DNA of 64,000 nt from contig CM038214.1 of NCBI GenBank assembly GCA_021442155.1, forward strand, positions 19,927,808-19,991,807, read 5' to 3'. A program made the position numbers and the translations under genes. Below the pieces are notes generated by a model. It ran no database searches. It was not told the DNA's origin and was given only the letters and a program-made list of their open reading frames with translations. This DNA is from Cymbidium sinense. Taxonomy: Eukaryota; Streptophyta; Magnoliopsida; Asparagales; Orchidaceae. How positions within the stretch are numbered: position 1 is the first letter of the stretch; the number at the start of each line of letters is the position of its first letter. Shown one piece after another: positions 47,101 to 58,690 of the stretch.

Positions 47101-49839
47101 TGATTGACTTATTTTTGTTTATGCAATTTATATGTACAAGTGTAGGTATCCTTCTTAGGTAATAGCATAGGAATGAATAGGAGAAAGAATTAGGCAAGTG
47201 TTAGGTTCTTTTTAAATGAACTAAATAATTTACCAAATCATATTCAAAACTATACTAAAAGAGGGGAGAAGGAAAACTATACAAAGCACATCCTTATATT
47301 TTACTCACATGCAAGCTCATTAATAAAATATAAGTAACACATTTTTAGTTTTGATAATTGATTCATATATTTTGAAAATAATTTGGATTTAATAGTGCCA
47401 TGTATTTCTATTTTAGTCAAAACATGCAATTTGACATAAAAGAAATTTTCACTTTATTTTGATTTTTTTGAAAAGAATGAATGCATGAAATTTTACACAT
47501 TTAGCATGTTGAAGGAACTAAAATGGCAAATGTAACACATTCACTAATTGTAAGGCAATGTATTAAATCAAATCAAATTATTTTTAAAGAATGGTTGGTT
47601 TTGTTTTTAGTTTTATTTAATTTGAGAAGTGTGAGGCAAGTTTATTGTTTTTAACACATTCTCACATGTGTATGATATTTAAGTTCAAATTTTATATGAT
47701 TAGATCCATTTTATATTTTGATTAGGTTAAGGTATGAATTAAGTGTATTAATTTTATACATACCACTAGTATATTTAATCAAATAATTATGAGCTTATGA
47801 GATGACATAAAATCTCACAAGGAATTTAAATTTTCAATGCACCTAGGAAGAAAAGGCCTAATGCAATTTTTCTCATGATTAATGATTAATTAAACTAAGG
47901 GATTTTAACTTAAGTAATTTCATAACCCCTCTCACACATGTGAGTTGGGTTTTGATTTTCTTAATGTACTTAGGCTCTTGAACACCTAAGCATCTATTCA
48001 AGATAGATTAAGTAAAAAGGTTTTAGAATTTTATGAAAAAAAAATAGTGAATTAACCCTTAATTAAGAATGAATTAAGGAAGAAAAAGGGGGGTTCAAGG
48101 AATATCTCAAGAAAAGTATCCCAAAATTATTCCCTAAACCTCACATTCACTTAATCAAAACTTAATTGACTCAATCAGAGGGTTAAATTTCTAATTATAT
48201 CCTTAATTAAGCTTAATTATATTAAGAGAGTTATTAAGGAATGAACTTGCAATTTCCCTAATTAAGCCACCAATAAATCCCAGAAACATAAGGGGATGCA
48301 AGAATCATACCACTAATTAAGCACAAAAAGTTTGGGATTAATTAGAGGAATAATTAAAGGGTAATTAGTAAATTACTATTCCTAATAAAACCCAAATTCA
48401 AAAAAATACTATTCAAAATCCATTGAAATTAATTTCAGAATATTCTATGTTCAATTATCTTTCATATGCAATTTATTTCATATTTTTTGATTGTCTACAC
48501 TTAGATATGGATTTTAGAAGGTTTGATGATTAATTAGAAATTATTTAAAACTTAATTATATTATTAATCTCATCGGTGCCACGTATGTCATTGATGCGGC
48601 ATGCGCTTTACACATGGCAGGATGGGATTGGGTATTTTACAAGTCACATCGTAGCACTGCATGGCGATGGCATTCTTTCTCTCATCCGATCGGATCGGGG
48701 CAGGCGTGGTGAGGAAGAAAAATAAAAATATTACATGTTTTAATCTAGGTTGTCCATCCAAAATGCACAGATGGATGGCCAGAGATCCATCCCTATTATC
48801 CCCTGTGAGCAATGGAGGTCGTCCATGTTCTCGAGTAAGATCTGAGCTCGATTAAGCTCAGATTGGGCTAAAATTTAGCCCACACCATCTAAACCTAATG
48901 GAAAGCACATCTAACGGCTAAAATTCCATGGGATTAAAATTCATTTCACAAAGGACCAACACACATTGAAATTAAGCTCAAAAAAATGGCCAACCTCAGG
49001 GAGGTGATCGGCCGATTCCTTTGGGAAGCTCAGTTGAGATGAAGCTTTGTTGAAGGTTTGAGCTCTTGAAATTGAGTGGATGCTTCTATGGACCAAATCT
49101 CCTTTGCCTTAAGCTCGGCTTTGGTTTAGGGCACCCTTCCTTTACCTTTGGAGCTTGGGAAAGAATTTTGGTGAGCTCAACTTGGTCCTCGATGGCAAGA
49201 AGGGGTTGGTTTGGACTAGCAAGTTGGAATTTCAATGGAGTTCCCCTATTTTTCCTTAAGGAAAATTGAGAAATGGGATTTTGATTTCACTCTAAGATGC
49301 TTGGGATCACTTGGCAAAAGCTCCTTTGGCTTCCTAAGCTTCAATCAAATGAGGGAAACTTTTAATGAAATCAAATTAGGGGGAGTATATCTCCCCCTTT
49401 GGCAATCAGACAATCGCAAGCCTCATTGCTATTTTTGATCAATTGCCCTAATTTAGTGAGTTTGTTAGGCTCTTAGATGAGTCATTGAGTTCAGTTTGGC
49501 CAGAGGAGTAGGAAGGTGAACTCCCCATGTGCTCAAAACAAGTGGAGGCATGATTCCCATGTGGCCATTTCAAGGGTAGTGGTCGGTTTGACCATTGAGC
49601 TAGGTTGGGCTGACCCAAACCCATTGGGTTGGGTGCACCACCCTCCCTAGTGTTCACTTGATCCACTAGGAGAGTGCCAACTGGGTATGAAGAGGATTTG
49701 ACCAAATTCTAAGTGGAATTGCAAAAATTTACCCTATGGCCTAGGGTTAAAATTGTCATTTGATCTTGATTTTAGTTTGGGTATGTTTGATATAATGAAA
49801 AAATAGGTTTGGCCAAGTTTCATTGAATTTGGAGTTGGT

Positions 49840-50720
49840 TTGATGTGATTTGGCTCATATTGACTCATTTAGGTCAAAATGGGTTAACTTGAGTCAAGTT
49901 GACCAAGTGGTCAAATTGGGTCAAATCAAGGGTTGGGTCAAGTTCATATGACCATTTGAAATGTTTTGGTGGCTTTGGATTGATTCAATTTGATTTAGAT
50001 TTGAAATTAGTTCATATGACTTCATTTAGGTCAAATGGGTCAAATTGACCAATTTGACCCATTTGACCTATTTGAGCTAGGTCATGGGTAGGTTAGGTTT
50101 GGTTGGTCATATGAAGTGGATTGGTATCTTTTTTTTTCAATCAATTTTGGTTAAGTTTGAATTTAGCTCAATATGACCCTTTAGGTCAAGTTAGGTTCAA
50201 GGCCAATTGGGCAAGGTTAGGTCTACTTGGCCAATTGAGACTTTGGTCAAGTTCAACAAGTGATTTAGAATGAACTTGGCCCATTGGTTTCAATCAATTT
50301 GGCTTAGATCAAGTTTTGACATATTTTGACTTTTTAGGTCAAGTTGGGTCAACTTGGGTCAAGTGGACAATTGGGCTAGGTTAGGCTCAAATGTTAACTT
50401 GGCCAAGTTCAAACATTAATCATGAATGAACTTAGATCATTGGTTTCAATCAATTTAGCCTATGCTAGATTTTGGATATGTTGGGTTTCATTTTGGCTAA
50501 GTGTTGACTTGGTCAACCCTTAGGTTTAACTTGGTTTGACCTAACTTGCCTGATTAATCATCTCATGATGATTGTTGATCCTGATGAGAGGCTTAGGTGA
50601 GTTTGATTCAATCCAATTTGATTAGGATTAGAATTTGGCACATAAGGGTACTTTAGGTCACTTTGGGTCAAGTGAACTTAAGTGGGTCAAATGACTTAGT
50701 CAAAGCTTGATTTGAGTTTG
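49840..50720. repeat. GTCAA/TTGAC-rich array, copy 3
   Basis: Anchors of the type 'TTTAGGTCAAATGGGTCAA' fall near 49,870, 50,030, 50,183 and 50,335, giving a period of about 155 bp, matching 14,770-15,640. It includes 'ATTGACCAATTTGACCCATT' and many similar TTGACC/GGTCAA pairs. Confidence 0.72.
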
Positions 50721-51039
50721 ATTGAACTTACATATGGACTTATGATTGAAATATAAATCCATTTGCTAGTGGTTTGAAGTCAAATGGGTTTTGATTCATT
50801 TGATAATTTTAAGTTCAAAAGGTGAACATGAAATGGATTTTGGCTTGATTTTTGAATTGAGTTTTGGTTAATTAATTGAACTTTGTATTATGTTTGGATT
50901 CATGCTTGAATTATTGATTGAATCATGAAGAAAAATTAAGATTTTGGCTTGATTTAAAGTTGATTTGGCTAAGTTCAAGAATTTGACTTGAAAGGCTTAG
51001 GTTAGATTTTGGTTGAATTTGAGTTTGATTTTTGGAGTT

Positions 51040-51560
51040 GGTTTTGGTTGTTTGAATTTATATTTCATTTATATATATGAATATAAATGAGAATATAAAT
51101 GGGTCATGAGAAAATTTCATGAGTTTGAAGTGATTTGAACATGATCTAGGCTAAGTCCTTAAGAGAGGATCAATGTGACTTAGGAAAGATTTATGAGTTG
51201 ATCTTGAATTTTGAATTTAGTTTGATTGATTTGAATTTATATTTCATTAATATATGTGAATATAAATGATAATATAAATGGGTTGTGAGAACATTTTATG
51301 AGTTTGATTGATTTGAAGATGATTTTTACCCTAAACCCTAAGAGGGAATTAGGGACTTAAGAAGGATTTTGAATTAGAAATTTGAATTTTGGATTTGAGT
51401 TGATTGATTTGAATTTATATTTCATTTATATATGTGAATATAAATGAGAATATAAATGGGTTATGGGAAAAGTTCATGAATTTGAATTAATTTGAAGATG
51501 ATTTTTAGGCTAAGTCCATAAGAGGGAAATTAAGGACTTAGGAAATATTTGGAATTTGGA
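51040..51560 (+). repeat. About 179-bp AT-rich subrepeats, three units
   Basis: Units start near 51,054, 51,232 and 51,412. Each has 'TTTGAATTTATATTTCATT', 'GAATATAAATG', 'CATGA' or 'TATGAG', and 'TAAGTCC(A/T)TAAGAG' or a variant. They are well conserved among themselves. Confidence 0.85.
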
Positions 51561-51890
51561 ATTTCAATCATGAGTTTCAATCATATGGCATTAATTTGAG
51601 TTTGGAGAAAATAAATTAGGCTAGAATTGATTTAGGTTCGATGTTGATTTGATTTGGAGTTTGACTTGAAGGAAGGAAGTAAGGAAAGTGGTCAAGCTAT
51701 AGGGTAGACAAATTTTCCTAACACCCCTTAGGCATGACCTACTCCTATGGCTAACTCTTCTAAGTCTCTAGGGCTAGGTTGAGTGTCCACCTAATGACTA
51801 GATGTGTCTTAAGACTAAGGATCTCTTAAAGTCTAAGAGAAGTCCTATGCCTAAGATGGAGGGGTTGAGAACTCATTCTAAAAATGAGGT

Positions 51891-52835
51891 CAACAATTAA
51901 CTATATATATATTTTTGTCATAAAATTCATATTAGGGTTGATTAGTATATTAATTAGCATAATTATTATATTAATTAGCTTACATTTTAAAATAAGACCT
52001 AAAATCCACTCAATTATCCTCCCACTTGCTCAGCTCCTCACACCTAGGCACGATCTAAAGGCCTCCCTCTCTTGATCTCCCTCATTCTCTCGTCTGAATC
52101 CCTTAATTGCAAGAAATTGCACCCCCTCTTCGTCTGAATCCTTAAAATTGCAAGGAAATCACACTCCCTCTTCTCCTCTTCAATCGTCTCCTCCAACCGC
52201 ACCCCCTCTTCATCTGAATCCTTCAAACCGCAAGGAAAGAGCCCGATTCTCTTCTCTCGCTCTTCATCTAACTCCCTCAACCGCATGGGAATGGTAAGGA
52301 ATACCATGAATTGCAAATTCCTGTTCTTATCTCCCTTCCCCCTTTCATTCTCCTCCCACTCCCGTTCTCTCTTAGTTGGTCCAAAAAAAGTCGCAAACTA
52401 TTGGTTCATTTCCTGAAGCTGCAAGCACGCCCCCTCCTCTCTCCTCTTTCACTCTCTCATTCATCTCCACCAAAACTGAAAGCCAAATAGCCTGATTCCT
52501 TCTCTTTCAAATTCCCTCGTCTTCCCCATTTTCCCTCAATCTGCTACCCTTATTGATTTCTCCTCTAATCGAGCACATAGTCGCCAATTTACTCTTATGA
52601 TTATTCATTTTTCCTGATTTACTCTTCCGATTATTGCTTTTATCGTGACTGAGGAGGAACACTGTCATCAGGCAGACTCAACTTTATCTTTCTATAATTT
52701 CCATCATTCCTTCCACTTTACCCATGTTTGTTGATCGATGCATTATTCGTTACAAATGTGTTAAAAAATAGTTCGAATATGTAGGAATGTATGAATATGT
52801 GAAAATTATATATGTATATATCCTTCTTTCATGTA
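51891..52835 (+). other. Gene-free interval with CT-rich minisatellite
   Basis: Between 52,080 and 52,280 the phrase 'CTTCGTCTGAATCC' recurs (near 52,087, 52,128, 52,207, 52,262) with AAACCGCAAGG or AATTGCAAGG between copies, roughly a 40-bp period. The rest (52,300-52,835) is CT-rich then AT-rich. It could be the 5' leader of an unidentified transcript, but no ORF supports that. Confidence 0.55.
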
Positions 52836-53220
52836 GGTTTGAAGGCCTCGTCAAACTCATTAGGGCGTGATGAGATGAAAATCTATTGTGGAGTCGCAAG
52901 ACACCACTTGCTACGCTCAATAGGGAATACCGAGTAAGCCAAAGTTGTTAGATGCAGCCTCTTATGCCGAAATGCTGCAAAAATTTTAAAAAAGGGGAGG
53001 AGGTTTGAATGTGTAGAAATTGCATATATATTTACTTTTATGTAGGTGATTGAAGGCCTCATTATGCTCATCAGGGCGTAACGAGATTAAAATTTGGCTG
53101 AGGTGTTTCAAAACACCCAACTATCATGCTCATCAGGGCATGATAGATAGGCCAAAATAGTTTCGATATAGCCCCCTACGTAGGGATGATGCTGGAATAC
53201 TGTCAAAATTTCATCAAATT
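52836..53220 (+). repeat. Exon-like 'TTGAAGGCCTC' units, locus 3
   Basis: Two units (from 52,838 and 53,045) each follow a pyrimidine-rich stretch and ATGTAG. Each contains 'GGGCGT(G/A)A(T/C)GAGAT', a CAA(G/A)ACACC phrase and a 'GCAGCCTCTTATGC' or 'AGCCCCCTACGTAGGGA' phrase. They are the same family as 26,451 and 41,131 but not next to RAD5 sequence. Confidence 0.68.
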
Positions 53221-54734
53221 TTTGGGACTTAAATTTAAAATAAATTAGATATTAAATTAATGATAAAACATAAAATCTTAAAATAAAATAATTTCACAAA
53301 GATTGAATCTAAACGAGCTCAATGAAGATTAATATTAAACAAGAATAAGCTAAATGAGAAAAAAATATATATTCTAAATATGAGATTTAAAGATGATAAT
53401 AATTGAGCAACACAAAATTAAATAACTCACTTACATGCTATAACAATGGTTAGTTGGCTAAGAAGAACTAATTGAACTTTGTAGCTTACATTAGGCATGA
53501 AAATGATTGAAAGAAAATAAGCCAAATACAAACATAACTTTGAATTTATGGGGAGGTTACATAAAGCTAGAAGGTCATTTCTTCAAATAAAAAGGTTTAT
53601 AACACCCATTAATTAAATAAAAAGGTTACATAAATGTCTTTTACCTATTCAAAAGGAGAAAAAAGTTGACTTTCATTTTCTTCTATTTTCACGAGAATTT
53701 GATTTCAAAGTTCATGCTGTATGTAGGGTATACTATCATGGTGCAATGATCGCTGTCATGTAACTAGGAAACCCCTAATTTGTAAATTAGATATGCATGA
53801 TATGTACTTTATAACACCCAAATCTCATGAAATTTTTTTGATGTTGTATTGATGGAAACTAGCTATTGCTAATATATTCAAAATAATAGCCTTGCATATG
53901 CACTATTTGGTGAAATCCTCTCCACCATCTTTTAGACCATATTTAAGATTAGAGAATTAGACTTTGTTCAACTACCACTGTGGATCTCCCTTTGTTCTAA
54001 CCAAGCTAAACTACACAACCGAATGAGAGAGCACTAGCTAGGTGCATAGAGATAGAGAGCTACTCAGCAGAGGAAGTCTATCAATCGCTTGAAAGAAAAG
54101 AGAGCACTTTCAACAACTTCTTGCAAAAAGGGTGATAACAAACCCCTATGCATAACAAACTTTCTACGCATAGAAAGGAAAGGAGTAAGTAAGTATATCT
54201 ACATGAATCTAATCTTGTTTGTTATAGTTATTTGCCTCAACACAGTGAGAAGTTCTTATGAGATACCTTCGAATGTTGCTATGCAAGAATAAAATAAAGT
54301 TCAATAGGAGGTGCTCTTGTGCCTTTTCTTTTTTGAAGTGGCCTGGTTGTTGATCCCTAACATGATATCGATTACCTGGTCTCTTTCTCCTGAATCAGAT
54401 TTCTCAAATGATAACTCAAACTATGAGATGTATGGATAAACAGGGAAAGTATAGTGAACTATTCAATGACATATGAGTTTATCGCATAATGAGCCACTCT
54501 TTGGATTTTCCCTATCCACTAAAAGTGAGAAAGTTAAGAAATAATAAAGAGAAATACAAATCTTAATGAGAAGCTAGACTCATTCTCTTGTAAGTTAGTC
54601 ATTCTCATGTCATGGGGAATAGATACCTGTCTCAGGTAAAGAGGGACTTCTGGGCATTCTTGCTTCACTATTTCAATTTTTCTCACCTCTTTTGGTTAAA
54701 TCCATTAAAGGAAATTTAAAGGATTTAAGGAAAT
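53221..54734. other. No recognisable gene
   Basis: AT-rich to 53,700, then mixed sequence. A short frame at 54,089-54,292 contains an internal Met followed by a hydrophobic stretch (NLILFVIVICLNTV), which resembles a signal peptide. It stops within 25 residues and has no recognisable mature part, so it is not called. Confidence 0.5.
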
Positions 54735-55130
54735 TTTTAAATTAAAATTTAATTTTTGGATTAGATTTGATTGATTTAAATTTATATTTCATATATATAT
54801 GAGAATATAAATAAGTTTTGAGAAAATTCAAGAGTTTGAAATGGTTTGATCAAGGTTTAGGTTAAATCCACTAATGGAAAATTAAGGGATTTAAGGGAAT
54901 TTCAAGGATTTTAAATTTGGAATTTAATTTTTGAATTGGATTTGATTGATTTATATTTATATTTAATTTATATATGAGAATATAAATAAGAATATAAATA
55001 AGTTTTGAGAAAATCCCATGAATTTGACTCAATATGATTATGATTTAGGATTGATTTTGGCTATGTCCTTTAATGAAAAATTAAAGGGACTTAAGAAAAT
55101 TTTCATGAATTGATTTGGAATTTTGAATTT
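54735..55130 (+). mobile_element. Fragment of the giant repeat's AT-rich subrepeat
   Basis: Two to three units with 'TTTATATTTCATATATAT', 'GAATATAAATAAG', 'TTTGAGAAAAT' and 'GGTTAAATCCACTAATGG' correspond to 51,040-51,560. The rest of the giant repeat is absent. Directly after it the LINE RNase H begins. Confidence 0.75.
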
Positions 55131-55139
55131 TGAAAAAAA

Positions 55140-55612
55140 CCTCTTGATCATATTATTAAAATTAATACTGATGGCTCATCTCTCATAATGGCTCGGGTTG
55201 TGGAGGCATTTTTAGGGATTCTAAGGGTATTGTTCTATGTGCATTTGCTTATCCCCTTATTTCCAGACCTTATATCTTGAGCTTATGGCTATCCACAAAG
55301 CTCTAGAAATTTGTCTTCAAAATGACTAGCTCAATATTTGGATAGAGGTGGACGCTCTTCTCGATTGACCTTTTGACTTCTTATAGCAACGCTTGTTTAT
55401 ATTACCTCCTCAAGCAAACTAGGGCTCTTCTCTCTCAACTGAATTTTACCATCACTCATGTTTGGCATGAAGGTAACACATATGCTGATTACCTTGCAAA
55501 TCTAGGTGTGAGATTAGACAGTATCATTCTCTTTAATCAATTTACATTACCCAAATACCTACGTGGTCTGGTTAACTTGGACAATTCCGGGCTTCCTTAC
55601 CTCAGAATCTAA
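55140..55612 (+). pseudogene. LINE RNase H domain remnant
   Basis: The sequence reads KINTDGSSL, then a frame change to HNGSGCGGIFRDSKG. It goes on to ELMAIHKALEICL, WIEVDALL, and LLSQLNFTITHVWHEGNTYADYLANLG. This is the RNase H-like domain at the C-terminus of plant non-LTR retrotransposon ORF2 and related proteins (DGS...GGGG..RD..G, E...A...AL, H...E.N..AD.LA.G). The catalytic D, E and D equivalents can be traced, but two frameshifts and a stop (ND*LN) break it. The ORF ends at the TAA at 55,610. RT and endonuclease sequences are not present upstream, so this is a 5'-truncated LINE, as is usual. Confidence 0.85.
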
Positions 55613-58600
55613 CTCTCCTCTTCTTCTCTCTTTTTTTTGGTTTTCTGTTCCCTTGTGTTCTAACTCTCCTTGACGTTTTTCTTTTACTTCTAGGAGTTGT
55701 ATTTTGCTTCATTTTTGTGCATGAAGAGGACATTTGGTTTTTTCTGCTGAGACTTATCATCCTCGATGTTGTTTTTACTGGAACCTGGACCCCATTCATC
55801 ATGCCATTTCCTATTTCAGCAAGGTTTCTTTAGTGGGATCTTGCTGTGGGGTGCTTTCTTCCTTTCTTTCTCCTACTATCGATGTTCTTTGTAGGCTTTC
55901 TCACAGGTTACTGCTGACCTTCTTACCCTTAATGGTTGACTTATGTTGCAATAGTTGCTCTAATGGGAGTGACTCTCGATTGCAGGATTATTTTTGGGTT
56001 CGCTCATTTCGTGGTAGAATCATATCTACTGATCTTTGTTTATATTGTAATCATCTATTGTGCTCTTACCTTCTTGGATTGGAGTGCCTTTTACATTGGT
56101 GTACTCGATGTTATTCTTTGCTTTAAGATTTTGGATGGTTATGGATTTGGTTTATCCGATTTGCTTTTACAATCTTGTCTTAACCTGCTATAATATCCCT
56201 TTAGTCTTAGTATTGTGCGATCACTATGCCTTATCAACTGTTCTCTTGATCATAAACTATGGTTGGTATACTCTCAATGGTATTATTTTGGCAAGCCTAT
56301 GGGGTATTTCTCCAAAGATTGTGGGCTGAATAGGGATATTGTTGCTGCTGTTATGAATGTTCCTTATGTGGTAGTTTTTCTGAGGCTGATTTGGTTCCTT
56401 GAGGCTTTTGTCAATCATGCTGTCTCTGCTTTTGTTTTCCAGGCACAACAAGCTTGGATTTTCTCAATGGATCATTATCCTGCATTTGCTGTGATTGTGG
56501 GTAATTTTGTATTCACTAATTTTTGGTTTTCTATTTTCCTTGTCCAGCAAGATGCCAACATCTGGATTGTTGTTTGTGCTTGCTGTGGTCTTCTCTCCAT
56601 TTGTTATGTTGTGAACATGCCTTTTTTAAATATCCTTTTTTTGTTATCTTTGGAAGGGTATCAATGGTTTATCTTATAAGCATAATGGGATTATTGGTAA
56701 TCTTATTGGTTATTATTGTCACTATCCTTGGCAGTGTTGGATTATGGTGATTAAGCACCTATTCTTGATCGATTTCTCAATGTAATTTGCTTGGGGTGGG
56801 TGCTATTCATTATCTATCCTTCCATTTACTTATGTATAATTTTGGGTGGCCTCTTGGGTTATTCTTAAAGTCCTTTATTGGTCATCTTGGATTGTGTCGG
56901 GGTTCTAGTTGTTTAGCATGTTGTTGATTGCTTGGTGGACTTTGCTTTGAACCCCTTTTGGTCTTTAGTTATCATCGACTAATGTGATCTATCATATCTG
57001 CTATTTCGTTCATCCTCTCTCGATAAACTGCATCTTTCTGTTTATATTGGATGGGAGGCATTATGACATGCTTGGTTTTTTATTGTTTTGATTATTTCAT
57101 GTCCTGGAAATTTCCTGGCTTGGTTTATCTGGCCACCCTTGTTGGCTCCTTCTATGTTGGCTGCAAGATTTTTGGGTCCTTCTTTCAGCAAACATTTACT
57201 GCTCTTGATGCTCTGATGGTGATAGTTTTTGGAGATTTCTGTCTGTGTTGCGGCCTTCAAGATAACTACTTTTATGGCCTAATATCTACTCTGATTGGGA
57301 GGTTTTATGGCCAATCTGTAGTCCTTCCCTGCCATGAATGTTGCCATCTTCATTATTGCTGTCTTGGCTATTTTTTGCTTTGGTTATCCATTGTCCTATC
57401 TTTTTTGCATTCTATTTTACATTGTTGCATTACTTTTTCTTGTTGGGGTTGGCTTTTCTGTATGCTATTTTTACAGCTCTTGTTCATCTCCTAATTCTTT
57501 GTAATTTACTGCATTGTTGTCTCTATTCCTATCTCGGTCCAATTTGGTTTGTGCAATTTTTTGAGCTGTCTATTCTTAAAGAGTGGTGTTGTGGGAAGTT
57601 GCTGCCTTTTGTTGTCTTGTTCTCTCGGTTATCTGTTGAGCTGGATTATCGAATTTTGACCGGTATCTTTGCCATGGGCTAGCTCTAAATGTCCTTACTT
57701 GTTAGTTTTGGTTGGTTGCGACCTTTTCCTGTTGAGCTATGCTGCCTTCCTTTAAATTGTCTTTCTCCAATTACTCATATGGACATAAAAAAGGGGGTTG
57801 TTTCTTGCCCTGAAAGTTTCAATTATATATCTTATGATGGGAAGGTCTAAACTATAAGATCATTGACTTGATTAGCATGATCGCAACAAGTTATCTCATT
57901 TGCTATTTTTTTTTTTGGTGGTGGGTTTATATGCTTGTTTCACTTGGATATGAGGCTCTGGCTAAGATGACTAATTCCCCTATGTTTATATACTCTCATG
58001 TCAGGATGACTATATTGATATCTTTCTTGAATGAGACAACTTACCATTTAGCTCTTTGCAATTACCTCTCTATTTTAGATATGATTGTGTTTAGGATTGC
58101 GGTAATAAAGTTCATAAGACTATCAACAAAGTGTTACCTCCAGTTTGTTGGCTATGATGGTCATTATGTTTTCACTCCCTTTTGGTATGGTAGTAGCTCA
58201 TGTGATGTAACCCTTCTAATGAAGTTTGGATGCTCAATTTTGCATCTGCCCCAATTTGGTGTGATTGAGCCTGAGCCTTCTTTATCAACTTTCCTTATTA
58301 TCACTCTGCTTTTTTTTGTTTTCATTTATCTCTCTATTTGTATTATTTTTACGCTCTAATCTCTCTCTCTTGTCACTTTGCGGTGATTCTCCCTTGTTCT
58401 CTTGAGGTTTGCTTCATATTACCAAGCTCTCTTACAACCATCAGAGCATTGGCCTTAATCTTCTTTTCGATTATGATGTTAGCCATATTGTATCTTTTGA
58501 TTGCTTTAATGTTTTCTCTTTCTTTTGGATGTACTTAGATGGAGATTTACTCCTTAGGCTGATTGTAGCTCTTTGAGCAGTAGATTCGGAGTTTATCCTC

Positions 58601-58620
58601 TTTAAGGATCTTGTAACCTT
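55613..58620 (+). other. T/G-rich 3 kb tail without a recognisable gene
   Basis: The + strand is rich in T and moderately rich in G, with few A runs. This creates several overlapping hydrophobic frames (for example 57,051-57,494 and 57,868-58,359) that have no family resemblance. It links the RNase H stop codon to a LINE-like 3' end. It is either an unusually long LINE 3' UTR or a second, unrelated insertion. Confidence 0.5.
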
Positions 58621-58690
58621 TTTTTTGTATAATAAAATACCCCCGTATAATGGGGTTTCTTTAAAAGAAAAAAAATAAAAAAAAATAAAC
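58621..58690 (+). mobile_element. LINE 3' end with small hairpin and poly(A)
   Basis: TTTTTTTTGTATAATAAAAT is followed by ACCCCCGTATAATGGGGTTT (a CCCC/GGGG hairpin), TCTTTAAAAG and an A-rich run. This resembles the ends of plant LINEs. The poly(A) tail runs directly into the telomere-like array. Confidence 0.65.

Larger units (their letters stand above)
44270..51890 (+). mobile_element. Giant LTR-like repeat, copy 3 (most complete; possible solo LTR)
   Basis: About 7.6 kb, colinear with copy 2 from about 45,060 and with the inverted copy 1 from about 44,320. The final bases before 51,890 are AAAAATGAGGTCAACA. No primer-binding site or pol follows, so it may be a solo LTR. No ORF is shared with the other copies. 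The pyrimidine-rich run at 45,775-45,845 and the (A)n tracts explain the basic ORFs seen there. Regions 47,500-49,830 are gene-free and carry only single-copy parts of the repeat. Confidence 0.62.

Noticed and set aside
48588..49705. Cluster of short ORFs on both strands in giant repeat copy 3
   Set aside because: None is shared with copies 1 or 2, and composition explains them.
54089..54292. Small ORF with a signal-peptide-like stretch (NLILFVIVICLNTV)
   Set aside because: Only 67 residues, no mature peptide motif and no support from a second copy; chance is likely in AT-rich DNA.
55734..58538. Several overlapping hydrophobic ORFs of 60-163 residues that look like membrane proteins
   Set aside because: They arise from T-rich sequence, overlap each other in different frames, show no family motif, and lie in the tail of a LINE remnant.
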